The notes under the pieces are model-generated. The model was not told the origin of the DNA. It saw only the letters and a list, made by a program, of their open reading frames with translations, and ran no database searches. From an uncultured Planctomycetaceae bacterium (GTDB taxonomy: Bacteria; Planctomycetota; Planctomycetia; Planctomycetales; Planctomycetaceae), in the NCBI GenBank assembly GCA_943787265.1, contig CALSLT010000025.1:42882-106881 (forward strand): a stretch of 64,000 nucleotides of DNA, given 5' to 3'. Below are positions 1-7,966 of the stretch, in pieces. The translations under genes and the position numbers were made by a program. How positions within the stretch are numbered: position 1 is the first letter of the stretch; each line of letters begins with the position of its first letter.

Positions 1-971
1 GGAAGCGGTGAGTCTGACAGATTCTGTATCCGGAAAACTGGCTTGTTTGGAAGTGCCTTGCTGCCCGATCCGCTAATTAATGACAACGGACTCGACTGAA
101 TTTCCACGGCCAGATCAGCCGCCTGTTTTGCTTTGTCGGCAACTTCGCTCAACCAGGTGACGTTGCCCAGAAGCGGAGCCAGCTTTCTGAGTTGAAGGTA
201 AGCGTCATTAAACCGGGCGGCTTCGAGCAACGAGTTTACTTCGGTCGCCGAATCAATCGCGCGGCAGACTTCGGTCAACTCCGGATCGAAGTCGATCAGC
301 GGTCGCACGGAATCGATGAGCGACTCAACTCGGTCCAGCCTGGCTGCTTCGACCTCGAACCAGAGTTGTGACACAACTGGCGACGTCACCTGATCGATCA
401 AATTTACCAACTCAGGGTGGCTGGGCGAAAGTTTCTGAAGCTCAAGAATGGCGGCGACTGACTCGCGAGCGTGACCAGCCTCGACTTCGCGGCGGGCACG
501 TTCCGTTGCCGCTTCAACTCGTTCGCGACCGACGGCAATCTGGTCGTTGATCCGGCCAGCGACAGAATCAACGGTCGCCCCATCCGCTTCGAACTTCGCC
601 AACAGTTTCTCGCCGAGGTCCAACTCGCCACGAGCAATTTCCTGGCCAACTTCAGCGGCGACCTGCTGCTTCCGCACTGCCTTTTTCTGAATGTCCTGTT
701 TGGAAGAAGCAATTTCGCCGGCAAGTTCGGCGATCGATGATTGCTCGCCGGCAAGTTTCTTTGCTTCTCCGCAATCGGCGCGTGCTTCGTCCAGCCGACC
801 AGTTTCAAGATGCTCGCGGCCTCGATCGACGAATGCGTCAACTATTCTTGTCAGCAACAACTGGCCTTCGCGATGGTCTCGGACTCCCTGCTGCTCGACC
901 AGCCGAGCGGCTTCGTTAAGCCGCCCTTCCGCGAATGCCGTTTCAGCCTGTCGAAGTCGCAGATTAAACAC
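1..971 (-). CDS. TPR-like/helical repeat protein, partial (3' end beyond window)
   Basis: The reverse strand stays open from a stop codon near 1000 to the left edge, in one frame, with normal codon use. It has no ATG near its start. The best start is the GTG at 971-969, giving an N-terminus beginning MFNLRLRQAETAF. The visible ~320 residues are almost all amphipathic helix, rich in Ala, Glu, Leu and Arg, with TPR-like pairs such as AEGRLNEAARLVEQQG and LETGRLDEARADCGEAKKLA. There is no signal peptide or membrane segment in the visible part. The gene follows the coiled-coil gene at 1166-1978 on the same strand, with a repeat-bearing gap between them. I do not recognise a named family. It is probably a scaffold or TPR-type protein whose C-terminal domain lies outside the window. 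An ATG-only gene search would miss it. Confidence 0.7.
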   Translation of the reverse strand, partial: MFNLRLRQAETAFAEGRLNEAARLVEQQGVRDHREGQLLLTRIVDAFVDRGREHLETGRLDEARADCGEAKKLAGEQSSIAELAGEIASSKQDIQKKAVRKQQVAAEVGQEIARGELDLGEKLLAKFEADGATVDSVAGRINDQIAVGRERVEAATERARREVEAGHARESVAAILELQKLSPSHPELVNLIDQVTSPVVSQLWFEVEAARLDRVESLIDSVRPLIDFDPELTEVCRAIDSATEVNSLLEAARFNDAYLQLRKLAPLLGNVTWLSEVADKAKQAADLAVEIQSSPLSLISGSGSKALPNKPVFRIQNLSDSPL

Positions 972-1009
972 GATGTTGAATCCCGCATTGAATAATTGGC
1001 TGAAACATT

Positions 1010-1137
1010 ACCTCTCCCTTCGGGAGAGGCCGGCCTGTCAGGGCCGGGAGAGGGTTCGCACTTCGTCGATAAATTCTGGCTTCACTGCCCGCTCACCCGC
1101 GGCTGAGACCGCGACCTCTCCCCCACGGGGGAGAGGT
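1010..1137. repeat. REP-like intergenic inverted repeats
   Basis: Two hairpins with a shared theme lie between two minus-strand genes. CCTCTCCC-TTC-GGGAGAGG is at 1011-1029, followed by a CCGGCC/GGCCGG pair. A perfect 11-bp stem, ACCTCTCCCCC-AC-GGGGGAGAGGT, is at 1114-1137. The same CTCTCCC/GGGAGAG core in two copies about 100 bp apart suggests a dispersed palindromic element of the REP/BIME kind rather than a simple terminator; no T-tract follows either hairpin on either strand. Confidence 0.7.
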
Positions 1138-1165
1138 GATTTGACGTGGGAGTCTCTCATAATCA

Positions 1166-1978
1166 CTACTCATCAAGCTTTGCGACTTCGACATCTTTGC
1201 TTTCGCCATTTCCAAGATGATCGTCGATTTCGGCCAGCAACTCATCCTCATCGAGCACGTCATTCATGGTGATCTCAGAAATCGAGTCGTGAGCAAGGAC
1301 TCTCTCGGAAACATCGACCCGTTTCTGAATATCACTCAGCAACTGATCCGCTTTTGACAGCTTACTATCGTCGACGTGGAATCGTGTTCCAATCTCCGAA
1401 GCTTTCACTAAACGATGCTGAGCAACCAGCGATTCAACCTTCTGCTCAAGCTGGGCTTTCCGATCGCGAGCTCGGTCGAGCATCTGCATCGCCGCCTGCA
1501 ATGACTTCTGCCGAGTCTCCAACAGACGTTGCTTGCTGGCCTGAATCATCTCGGCATCTTTCAGGCGGGCGAGTTTGAGACTGGCCTGTTGAGCCAACTG
1601 CTTCCTTGAATAATCGCGGCTGCCGATTTCGTAGGAAACGTTCTGAGTGTCGAGCTTTCCGCGAATCTGGCCGAGTAATCGACGATCCGTCGCGAGCTGC
1701 TCGCTGGATCGCACAATGTCTTTTTCGAGGGCGGTAATCTCGACCTCGTCCTCGGCGATCAAGCGAACGTTCGCGTGAATCTCAGGCAGAATGTCGTCAA
1801 TTAAGTCTCGAGCTCGCTGCAGTTCAAACTCGATCGGAACGGCTTCTCGAACCGTTTCCCGGACGGCTCCGGTCGAAGTTCGGAGATAGCTGAACAGTTC
1901 GTTGCCAAAGATCGCCCCGCCTACGAGGGCAACTCCAGCACAACCAGCAACACAATATTTCAGATAACCAACTACCAT
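1166..1978 (-). CDS. Membrane-anchored coiled-coil protein, function unknown
   Basis: The frame opens at 2158, but the ATG at 1978 is the better start: it is preceded by GAGGAG about 7 bases upstream and is followed at once by a hydrophobic segment (about residues 5-27, ending GGAIFGNELF). The product is 270 residues. Residues ~35-240 are a long helical coiled coil with many Glu, Arg, Lys and Gln. The tail is acidic (DVLDEDELLAEIDDHLG). The overall plan, a short membrane anchor plus cytoplasmic or periplasmic coiled coil, superficially resembles phage-shock PspA-type proteins, but I see no PspA signature and do not claim homology. It may be co-transcribed with the partial gene at 1-971. Confidence 0.75.
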   Translation of the reverse strand: MVVGYLKYCVAGCAGVALVGGAIFGNELFSYLRTSTGAVRETVREAVPIEFELQRARDLIDDILPEIHANVRLIAEDEVEITALEKDIVRSSEQLATDRRLLGQIRGKLDTQNVSYEIGSRDYSRKQLAQQASLKLARLKDAEMIQASKQRLLETRQKSLQAAMQMLDRARDRKAQLEQKVESLVAQHRLVKASEIGTRFHVDDSKLSKADQLLSDIQKRVDVSERVLAHDSISEITMNDVLDEDELLAEIDDHLGNGESKDVEVAKLDE

Positions 1979-2245
1979 GACACTCTCCTCAACCTGATGG
2001 AAGTTCTCCGATTTCGGAGACGTTTCAGACAACTCACACAAGGGTGGTCGCTGGCCGGGCGAAAACATTTCAGGTCGTTTTTCACTTTTTCGAAAAAACT
2101 TCGCAGTGCGGACAGCCGGATAATCCGCCACAGACGAAAGCCTTTCTCTCGTCGGCATTAGTGTTGACGGAATCGCCCGATCAACGAATTACCGAGATTC
2201 GCTGCTTGGTTCGCTCACGCAGGCATGGGTAGAATCTCTGGCAAT

Positions 2246-2298
2246 CGTTGATCTCAACGTGGAACCTGCGTTTTCATGCAGGTTGCCTGAATTCCACG
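2246..2298. promoter_or_regulatory. Nested palindromes in the divergent intergenic region
   Basis: The gap 1979-2324 (346 bp) separates divergent genes and holds no gene. It contains a 14-bp palindrome CGTTGA-TC-TCAACG (2246-2259). This runs directly into a nested inverted repeat with outer arms CGTGGAA (2258-2264) and TTCCACG (2292-2298) and inner arms CCTGC/GCAGG (2265-2269, 2278-2282). The position 27-79 bp before the start at 2325 suits an operator or a 5'-UTR hairpin. No clear -35/-10 pair is visible. Confidence 0.35.
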
Positions 2299-2324
2299 CG
2301 AACTGACTTGCCGGAGCCGACGCC

Positions 2325-5135
2325 ATGTCGTCCAGACTCGTTACCACCCTGCTGTTGAGTTGCTGCCTGATGTCCTGCCCGCAGGCTGACGCTCAGGATT
2401 CAAAATCTCCGTCGGATCTATATGCGGACGGAGTGACCGCATACTTCGCGAAAGATTACAACGCCGCCGACTCGGTCCTGACCGGGTTGATTGAAGATGG
2501 GACGGGAGACCCTCGAACCTTCTACATCCGAGGTCTCAGCCGTCACGCCAGTGGAAACGTTGACGCGGCCGAAATTGACTTCGAAGCCGGGGCGCGTTTG
2601 GAATACAGCGGCCTTATTCGAGTGAACGTGCCTCGTTCTCTGGAACGTGTTCAAGGCGCGGTGCGGCAGACGCTTGAGAAGTTTCGCCGACTGGCACAAC
2701 GAAACTCTGCGTTGGCATCGCGAACACACAAGAAAGATCGCGCACTTCTGCAGGTCTCGGCAGATGGTAAAGAAGCATTCCTCGCCGGAAAGCACAAAGT
2801 AGCCGTTCAATTGCTCGACGTGGCGGCCGCAAATGGATCGAATGATCCTCGGACCTACTACTTTAGAGGCCTTGCGAAGCAGGAGCTTGGTCTGAGCGAC
2901 GAAGCAGCCATCGATTACAAGCGTGCGATTGGCCTGGAACTTCATCCGGCCAACCGAATCGACGTCGACCTCGCGCTGGAAGCCGTTCAGGGTGAAGCAC
3001 GACTGGCTCTGAAGAAGTACCGACACGAAGCTATTTCTGTCGCACGGCAAGCCGGTGAGAAAGAGCGGCAGGCGATGATCGCATCCCTGATCGAGCAACG
3101 AGCTGCTGATGCTGCCGCCGGCAAAGGTGGGACTGCGGTCGCCAAATCAGCAATTACATTGCCACCAGGTGCCACGAGTCCGATGCCAACGACGACGGCT
3201 CCCACGACGACAACGCCCGCACCCTTAACAACGACACCGCCTTCACCGGCGAATCCTCGGTCTACGCCGCCGGCTGCAAATCCCAACGCACTCAACGTGG
3301 CATGGCTACCCGCTGACGCTGAAGTCGTCGTCAATGTTCGCGTCAGAGAACTTTCGCTTTCGCCAATGCTCGCAGCGTTACAGGCCACTCCGGAAACCCA
3401 AGCTAGCCTGAAACAGTTAAAGGATGAAACCGGCCTGGAACTACGCGACATTGACTCGATGACGATTGGAATTCGCGGTGCAACGGAACTTGCGATGACC
3501 GGAGCCGCTAATCCCGCCGCACTCGCATCCGGAAAAGAAAATGTTGTGATCGTTGTACGACTGCGATTGCCGTTTAATCCGCAGGTCGTTCAACGTCGGA
3601 CCGAAGATTTTGAAGCCGCCACGCATGACGGCAAGCAGTTCTTCCGTTCGCTGGATGCTGAGAATACTCCTTGCATCTATCTACCTGATTCGAAGACGGT
3701 CGTCCTTGCTGAAGAGGAACAACTGAAAGCATCGATCGACGGCGGTGGCGAACTCGGTAGTCGCCCGGAATTTGAATTCGTTGACTCGTCGAGGCATCTA
3801 GCCGTCGCCTTTATACCAGACGATCCGTTTTCGTTGACCGAGGCCCTGCCAACAGAAGGATCAGGTTCAGACGCCCTGGATCGTCTGACGAAGGCCGTCA
3901 AAGATCAGCTTCTGGGCGTTGGCCTTGGAGTTTCGCTAAACGATTCACTGGAATTTGAAGTTCGAGCTCTTTGTGTAGACGGCGCGGCCGCTACTGAAGT
4001 CGACGCGTCGGTTTCCGATTTGATGGTTGAAGCCAAAGGACTTTGGACATTTGCCAAAGCAGGTGTGCCGACTCCGATCGCGGGGGTTGTGGACTCGATA
4101 ATCCGTGCTCAAAAGAATTCGGCACAGGCGGAGGTGGCGTCTCTATCGACGCGTCTGTCCGCGCAATCGATCGAACGCGCCGTCGAGGGAGCGAAAGAGA
4201 TGTTGCCCATGCTGATGATGGGGGCGATGGCTGGCCTTGGTGGCAACATAGCTGGCGGCGGCGATTTCACGATTGGATCTAGTTCTGGTGAACCGCCTGA
4301 GCCACCACCTGCCACGAAACCGGCAGAAGGATTGACTGTTGTGGCGACGGCGAAGATGAGTTCGTCGATCGAGCTTGATGACGACGGAAACGAAAAACCG
4401 AAAGCGATCGAACTTGTACTGGCCATTACTGGCGAACAGGCAAAAGCAGCTGGCGGTGCTGGATTTGCCAGTGTTACGTCCGCAAAAGACAACAATGGTG
4501 CTGACCTGACTCTGCGAGTTGTTGCTAACTTCGGAGCAGGCGGGTTTGAGGCGATCGATCGGGACGACTTCTTTGTGAAGCATCCGGACGATGGGTGCAC
4601 GGCGATCGTCACATTCGATCCGCCAGCGGAAGCTGCCACGGGGATCGCTTCGGCAGAAGGGATTGTCAAGCTGCGGATCGTCGAATCGTCATCTCAGATC
4701 GTTGTGGACGGTGCGAAGAGTTTCCTCGGCAAGGAAATTGACAACTCGGAACTCGTCGCGGCGGGCTACAAGCTGAAGCTTGAAGAGAAGAAAGAAAAGT
4801 TTGGCGACGACGAGTTCACGTCCTGGCAACTGGAATGGGTCAACGCCGGCGACAGTCCCGTTGATGTCAAGCAGATCGCAGATGGTGGCGCCCTTGGCCT
4901 GCAGACGCCTCAGCTTGTCGACGCCGACGGAAATGTGATCGGCGACTTCAGCGGCAAGTCGTACTCATCGTTCGGCAGCAACTCCAGCCTGTCCTGGAGC
5001 ATGTCGGTTCAGGATGACCAGCCAGTTCCGGACGATGCACGGCTGCGGTTTACGCTGAATAGCGAAGTGAGCGTTGTCGACGTGCCGTTCAAGGTTGAGA
5101 ACGTGGCAATCAACAAAGATGACAGCGGATTCTGA
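2325..5135 (+). CDS. Secreted TPR-repeat protein with large beta-rich C-terminal region
   Basis: The product is 936 residues. It has a Sec-type signal peptide (about 1-23, ending QADAQ) and two long homologous repeat units, about residues 30-115 and 148-230. Each starts with a TPR (DPRTFYIRGLSRHASG and DPRTYYFRGLAKQELG) and ends with a basic helix, so an internal duplication is visible. A Pro/Thr-rich linker with TTTAPTTTTPAP-type sequence covers about 275-322. The remaining ~610 residues are beta-rich with acidic patches and match no family I can name. The start has CGGAG upstream. Its TGA stop overlaps the palindrome TGATCA, which also supplies the stop of the convergent gene. It is probably periplasmic or surface exposed; function unknown. 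Confidence 0.8.
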   Translation: MSSRLVTTLLLSCCLMSCPQADAQDSKSPSDLYADGVTAYFAKDYNAADSVLTGLIEDGTGDPRTFYIRGLSRHASGNVDAAEIDFEAGARLEYSGLIRVNVPRSLERVQGAVRQTLEKFRRLAQRNSALASRTHKKDRALLQVSADGKEAFLAGKHKVAVQLLDVAAANGSNDPRTYYFRGLAKQELGLSDEAAIDYKRAIGLELHPANRIDVDLALEAVQGEARLALKKYRHEAISVARQAGEKERQAMIASLIEQRAADAAAGKGGTAVAKSAITLPPGATSPMPTTTAPTTTTPAPLTTTPPSPANPRSTPPAANPNALNVAWLPADAEVVVNVRVRELSLSPMLAALQATPETQASLKQLKDETGLELRDIDSMTIGIRGATELAMTGAANPAALASGKENVVIVVRLRLPFNPQVVQRRTEDFEAATHDGKQFFRSLDAENTPCIYLPDSKTVVLAEEEQLKASIDGGGELGSRPEFEFVDSSRHLAVAFIPDDPFSLTEALPTEGSGSDALDRLTKAVKDQLLGVGLGVSLNDSLEFEVRALCVDGAAATEVDASVSDLMVEAKGLWTFAKAGVPTPIAGVVDSIIRAQKNSAQAEVASLSTRLSAQSIERAVEGAKEMLPMLMMGAMAGLGGNIAGGGDFTIGSSSGEPPEPPPATKPAEGLTVVATAKMSSSIELDDDGNEKPKAIELVLAITGEQAKAAGGAGFASVTSAKDNNGADLTLRVVANFGAGGFEAIDRDDFFVKHPDDGCTAIVTFDPPAEAATGIASAEGIVKLRIVESSSQIVVDGAKSFLGKEIDNSELVAAGYKLKLEEKKEKFGDDEFTSWQLEWVNAGDSPVDVKQIADGGALGLQTPQLVDADGNVIGDFSGKSYSSFGSNSSLSWSMSVQDDQPVPDDARLRFTLNSEVSVVDVPFKVENVAINKDDSGF

Positions 5136-6305
5136 TCAGTGCTCGATGCTGACTTCGAGTGCCGAGCCGATGGGAAGCGTTGGCCACGGTTTGCCGGTGG
5201 AAAGAACCTTCACCGGGAACGTGGCTTCGTTGTTTGTTCCGTTTTTCTGAGACAACAGTTGGGGCGGGATGGATGCGATCTTCCCGTGACGTTCTTCGTC
5301 GTTTGGAAAATGCAGTGTGAGTTCCTGATCTGCTTTCAGATTTGACACCAGAGCCATCGGCAGATTGACAATCACGAACTCGCGATCACGGTCGAAGATT
5401 TCAACCAGCAGGTCGCCTTTGGAAACGGCTTCCAGTTCCTGAACTCGTAGTACGCCAGCCATGCCGTAGATCGGCGAGTTAACGAGACGCTCGGCTTCAA
5501 GCCCCTGCAGTTCTTCCAGTTCCGATGTTGTGCTGTCGATCGATGCCTGAATCACCGGGATCCTGTGAGCGGCTTCGATTCGGGTTGGCATACCATCTAT
5601 CGTGCCTCGCAGTTCTTTAAGGCGAGCTTCGCACAGATCGATTCGCGTCTGCAGTGCTTCGAGGCTGTTTTCGACTTCGGATCGTTCAATCATTGCCCGC
5701 AGACGATCGTAGTCCTGAGACTTGTCAGGCATGGCGAGCAACTTCAGATCGACGGGTGGAACCTCGGTGCTGGCAAGTGCGTCGAACAGGTCAAGGTAGT
5801 CGCCAAGTGCCGTCGATTCGAAGTCATGCTGAAACTGCTGCTGAAGTAGTGTTGTGAGTGTGAGCTCGGTATCGAACGCTTCGGAATCGAGTGCTGCCGT
5901 GCGTTGCTGCAGCTCAAGTTCGGCTCGTGCAGCGGCAGCAGCCAGATCGATGCGGAATTCGTCGAGTGTGAGTTCAGCCTTACGGATGCGTTTTTCGAGA
6001 TCGGTGTCGCGAATGATGAATAGCTCGGTCCCTGGCAGGACGATCTGGCCGGGCTTCACATCCATCCATTCAACGATGCCGTCAGCCGGCGCTGCGAGTC
6101 TGGAAACTTCTGCTTTCAGAATGGCGGGGAACTTTGCCCCGCCCTGGCGAGCAACACTGCCTGTCACCACAACGCTCAGAATAAGAGCGGCCGTGGTCAT
6201 CGACAAAGTTCTGAACAGTGACACCGGTCGCTCGGGATTGGGTGAGCGATCTGCGGTTTGAGGTTCAGTAGACTGGCCAGGCCCGGCTGTTCGTTGCTCG
6301 TCCAT
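5136..6305 (-). CDS. HlyD-family membrane fusion (periplasmic adaptor) protein
   Basis: The product is 389 residues with a cytoplasmic N-terminus and one transmembrane segment at about 33-52. The first half of a biotinyl/lipoyl-like domain is at ~72-100 (APADGIVEWMDVKPGQ). A coiled-coil hairpin follows at ~101-260, and the second lipoyl half and beta-barrel start at ~279 (YGMAGVLRVQELEAVSKGD). This order is standard for HlyD/EmrA-type adaptors, which link an inner-membrane transporter to an outer-membrane channel. No ABC, MFS or RND partner is adjacent, so the exporter it serves is not visible here. The start is supported by GGAGAG just upstream. It converges with the TPR gene with no gap between stop codons. 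Confidence 0.85.
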   Translation of the reverse strand: MDEQRTAGPGQSTEPQTADRSPNPERPVSLFRTLSMTTAALILSVVVTGSVARQGGAKFPAILKAEVSRLAAPADGIVEWMDVKPGQIVLPGTELFIIRDTDLEKRIRKAELTLDEFRIDLAAAAARAELELQQRTAALDSEAFDTELTLTTLLQQQFQHDFESTALGDYLDLFDALASTEVPPVDLKLLAMPDKSQDYDRLRAMIERSEVENSLEALQTRIDLCEARLKELRGTIDGMPTRIEAAHRIPVIQASIDSTTSELEELQGLEAERLVNSPIYGMAGVLRVQELEAVSKGDLLVEIFDRDREFVIVNLPMALVSNLKADQELTLHFPNDEERHGKIASIPPQLLSQKNGTNNEATFPVKVLSTGKPWPTLPIGSALEVSIEH

Positions 6306-6433
6306 TCCGGCTCTCCGTTTGGCGGAGCGGAGACGTCTCGAAACGAGTCGTCTGATCCGTCGCTACCTGCACATGGCAGATGACGAGGAAATCTGAAAGC
6401 CGACAACGGAAGGGTTCCCGCACTTCCAGACCG

Positions 6434-6472
6434 CTGAGCATTCTCAAAGAATCATTCCCGGAGAATGCTCAG
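6434..6472. repeat. Perfect 12-bp inverted repeat in intergenic gap
   Basis: CTGAGCATTCTC (6434-6445) and GAGAATGCTCAG (6461-6472) are perfect reverse complements separated by 15 bases. They lie in the 321-bp gene-free gap 6306-6626 between two minus-strand genes. A short T-run (TGTCTTTT) follows on the plus strand, but both neighbours are on the minus strand, so a classic terminator for them is unlikely. It could be a regulatory hairpin in the leader of the HlyD-like gene, or an operator. Nothing else recognisable is in this gap. Confidence 0.5.
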
Positions 6473-6626
6473 TGTCTTTTCGGAGAGATGCGCCGACGCT
6501 GTTCATGCGAAGGCAGGCAAGTTGAGTGGATGCGTCCAGGCATTCTCGCAACGAACGGAGGAACGCCGAAAATCGGCACAACCCGGTCCACGCAAAGAAG
6601 GATTGTTCGTCACAGCCCGCAAATCC

Positions 6627-7394
6627 TTATCGACCCGAATGTCCCGTCTGACGGATTCCTGACTCGGATCGCCCCGGTACAGGAGGCGGCAGCAAGCTGG
6701 GCCGGTCGCCTGCGTAATTCTCAAACTGCCCCGAAGAACCTGAGCCGAACGCGACGTTTCTTGGGAGATCGTTAGACGGATCGTAAACATCGCTGCCCGT
6801 CGCCGCGGTCAGCTCTTCTTTGATCGTTCCTGTCGTGAACGGCCCAACCCCAAGCACGTGCCAGTTGTTGTGCTGAGCCTGAGCGATCGAAACGCCTCCT
6901 CCGCCAACGATTGCTCGCTCGCCCGCATCGTACGCAGCCAACCCAATCTTGGCCGTCGCGTGCTGATTCATTCGAGTGACCAGCTTGATTTCGGGCAGCG
7001 TAAACATGCCTCCTGGCAGGGAAATCCCCGGAATGCCGTAGTACGACTCGGTGGTGTCTGTGCCGATTCCGCCGCTGCGAGGCTCCAGAATCAGATCAGC
7101 CTTGTCGGCGGCCGCGGCCAGAGACACGCCGTTGTAAAGCAGGTGGTGCCGCAATGAGGCGATGACGTATTGCTTGTCGACGCCGTCGAGGTATGTCGCG
7201 TCGAGAAACACTTTCCGACCGTGCATCGCACTGAAGTCAACTTTGTTCAGCGACTGATCGATCGCGTTCGACAACAGAAGTTGCTCGGTCGCCGTTCGAG
7301 CTGTGTTTGTTGTGTTAGTCGTTGCGCAGCCGGAGCTGCATGCAAGGATCAGCGCAGCAAGAACGCACCCCGGGCGGAGAAATGAATGCATCAT
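6627..7394 (-). CDS. DUF6655-type lipoprotein
   Basis: The product is 255 residues with a lipoprotein signal peptide; the lipobox ends CSSGCATT, with the lipidated Cys at about residue 23. The body contains FLDATYLDGVDKQYVIASLR, a stretch about residues that cannot be resolved by free radicals of the host (KADLILEPRSGGIGTDT), and a Gly-rich strand GERAIVGGGGVSIAQAQ. From memory these match the planctomycete family DUF6655, of unknown function. The C-terminus is low complexity (Ser/Gly/Pro). It probably sits on the periplasmic face of a membrane. It is transcribed toward the HlyD-like gene, but the 321-bp gap with a hairpin argues against tight coupling. Confidence 0.7.
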   Translation of the reverse strand: MMHSFLRPGCVLAALILACSSGCATTNTTNTARTATEQLLLSNAIDQSLNKVDFSAMHGRKVFLDATYLDGVDKQYVIASLRHHLLYNGVSLAAAADKADLILEPRSGGIGTDTTESYYGIPGISLPGGMFTLPEIKLVTRMNQHATAKIGLAAYDAGERAIVGGGGVSIAQAQHNNWHVLGVGPFTTGTIKEELTAATGSDVYDPSNDLPRNVAFGSGSSGQFENYAGDRPSLLPPPVPGRSESGIRQTGHSGR

Positions 7395-7966
7395 GGAATC
7401 TCTAAAATGGAGAAATGGGAGTTTGGGAGAAACCTTGCGGCTTCGTCCGCGGCAGGAAGAATGATGATCTGTGTGGAAAGTCGATCGACTTTCAGGGGAT
7501 TGAGTCTCTGAATGGACTCGGAGGGGAGCGAAACTCTAGTCGATCGGCCAGGAACGGGATAAGGCCTGTTTGCCGCTCGGAATGGCTTAAAAGTCCGACT
7601 GCAAAGCAAACTTGAACAAAAGATTCCTGACAAAAATCACCATAGGACTGGTCACTGCCAGTTTCCGGTTGGACCGGCGACCGCTCGGAGTCCGATAACC
7701 CAACCATTGGGTGCATTACTCAGGAACGTTGCGCCCGGTCAAATCTGCAAGAACGGACACTCCAACAACACACGACACGTTGGCGAACAATCCCGGAACC
7801 GACCTCCGGCAAAATAGGTAAACCGCGTGTTTCACATTGTTTTCTCCCCATTTGCAGAGCACGATAGCCGGCCTGTTACACGGCCGCACTTCGCGGGAAA
7901 CCAAATTTCGTCCGCCGTTTTCACAGCGGGTTTCAATCACGCTGTGACTGCGCATCGACGGAGCTG
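7395..7966. other. Divergent intergenic region without a gene
   Basis: The 572 bp lie between the divergent lipoprotein and HEAT-protein genes. Short open frames exist on both strands, but none has a ribosome site or protein-like composition. A small perfect palindrome ACCCAA-CCA-TTGGGT is at 7698-7712. Promoters for both neighbours must lie here, but I cannot place them with confidence. Confidence 0.4.

Noticed and set aside
1166..1978. PspA/IM30 family assignment for the coiled-coil protein
   Set aside because: It has a membrane helix and generic coiled coil only; no PspA-specific motif could be read.
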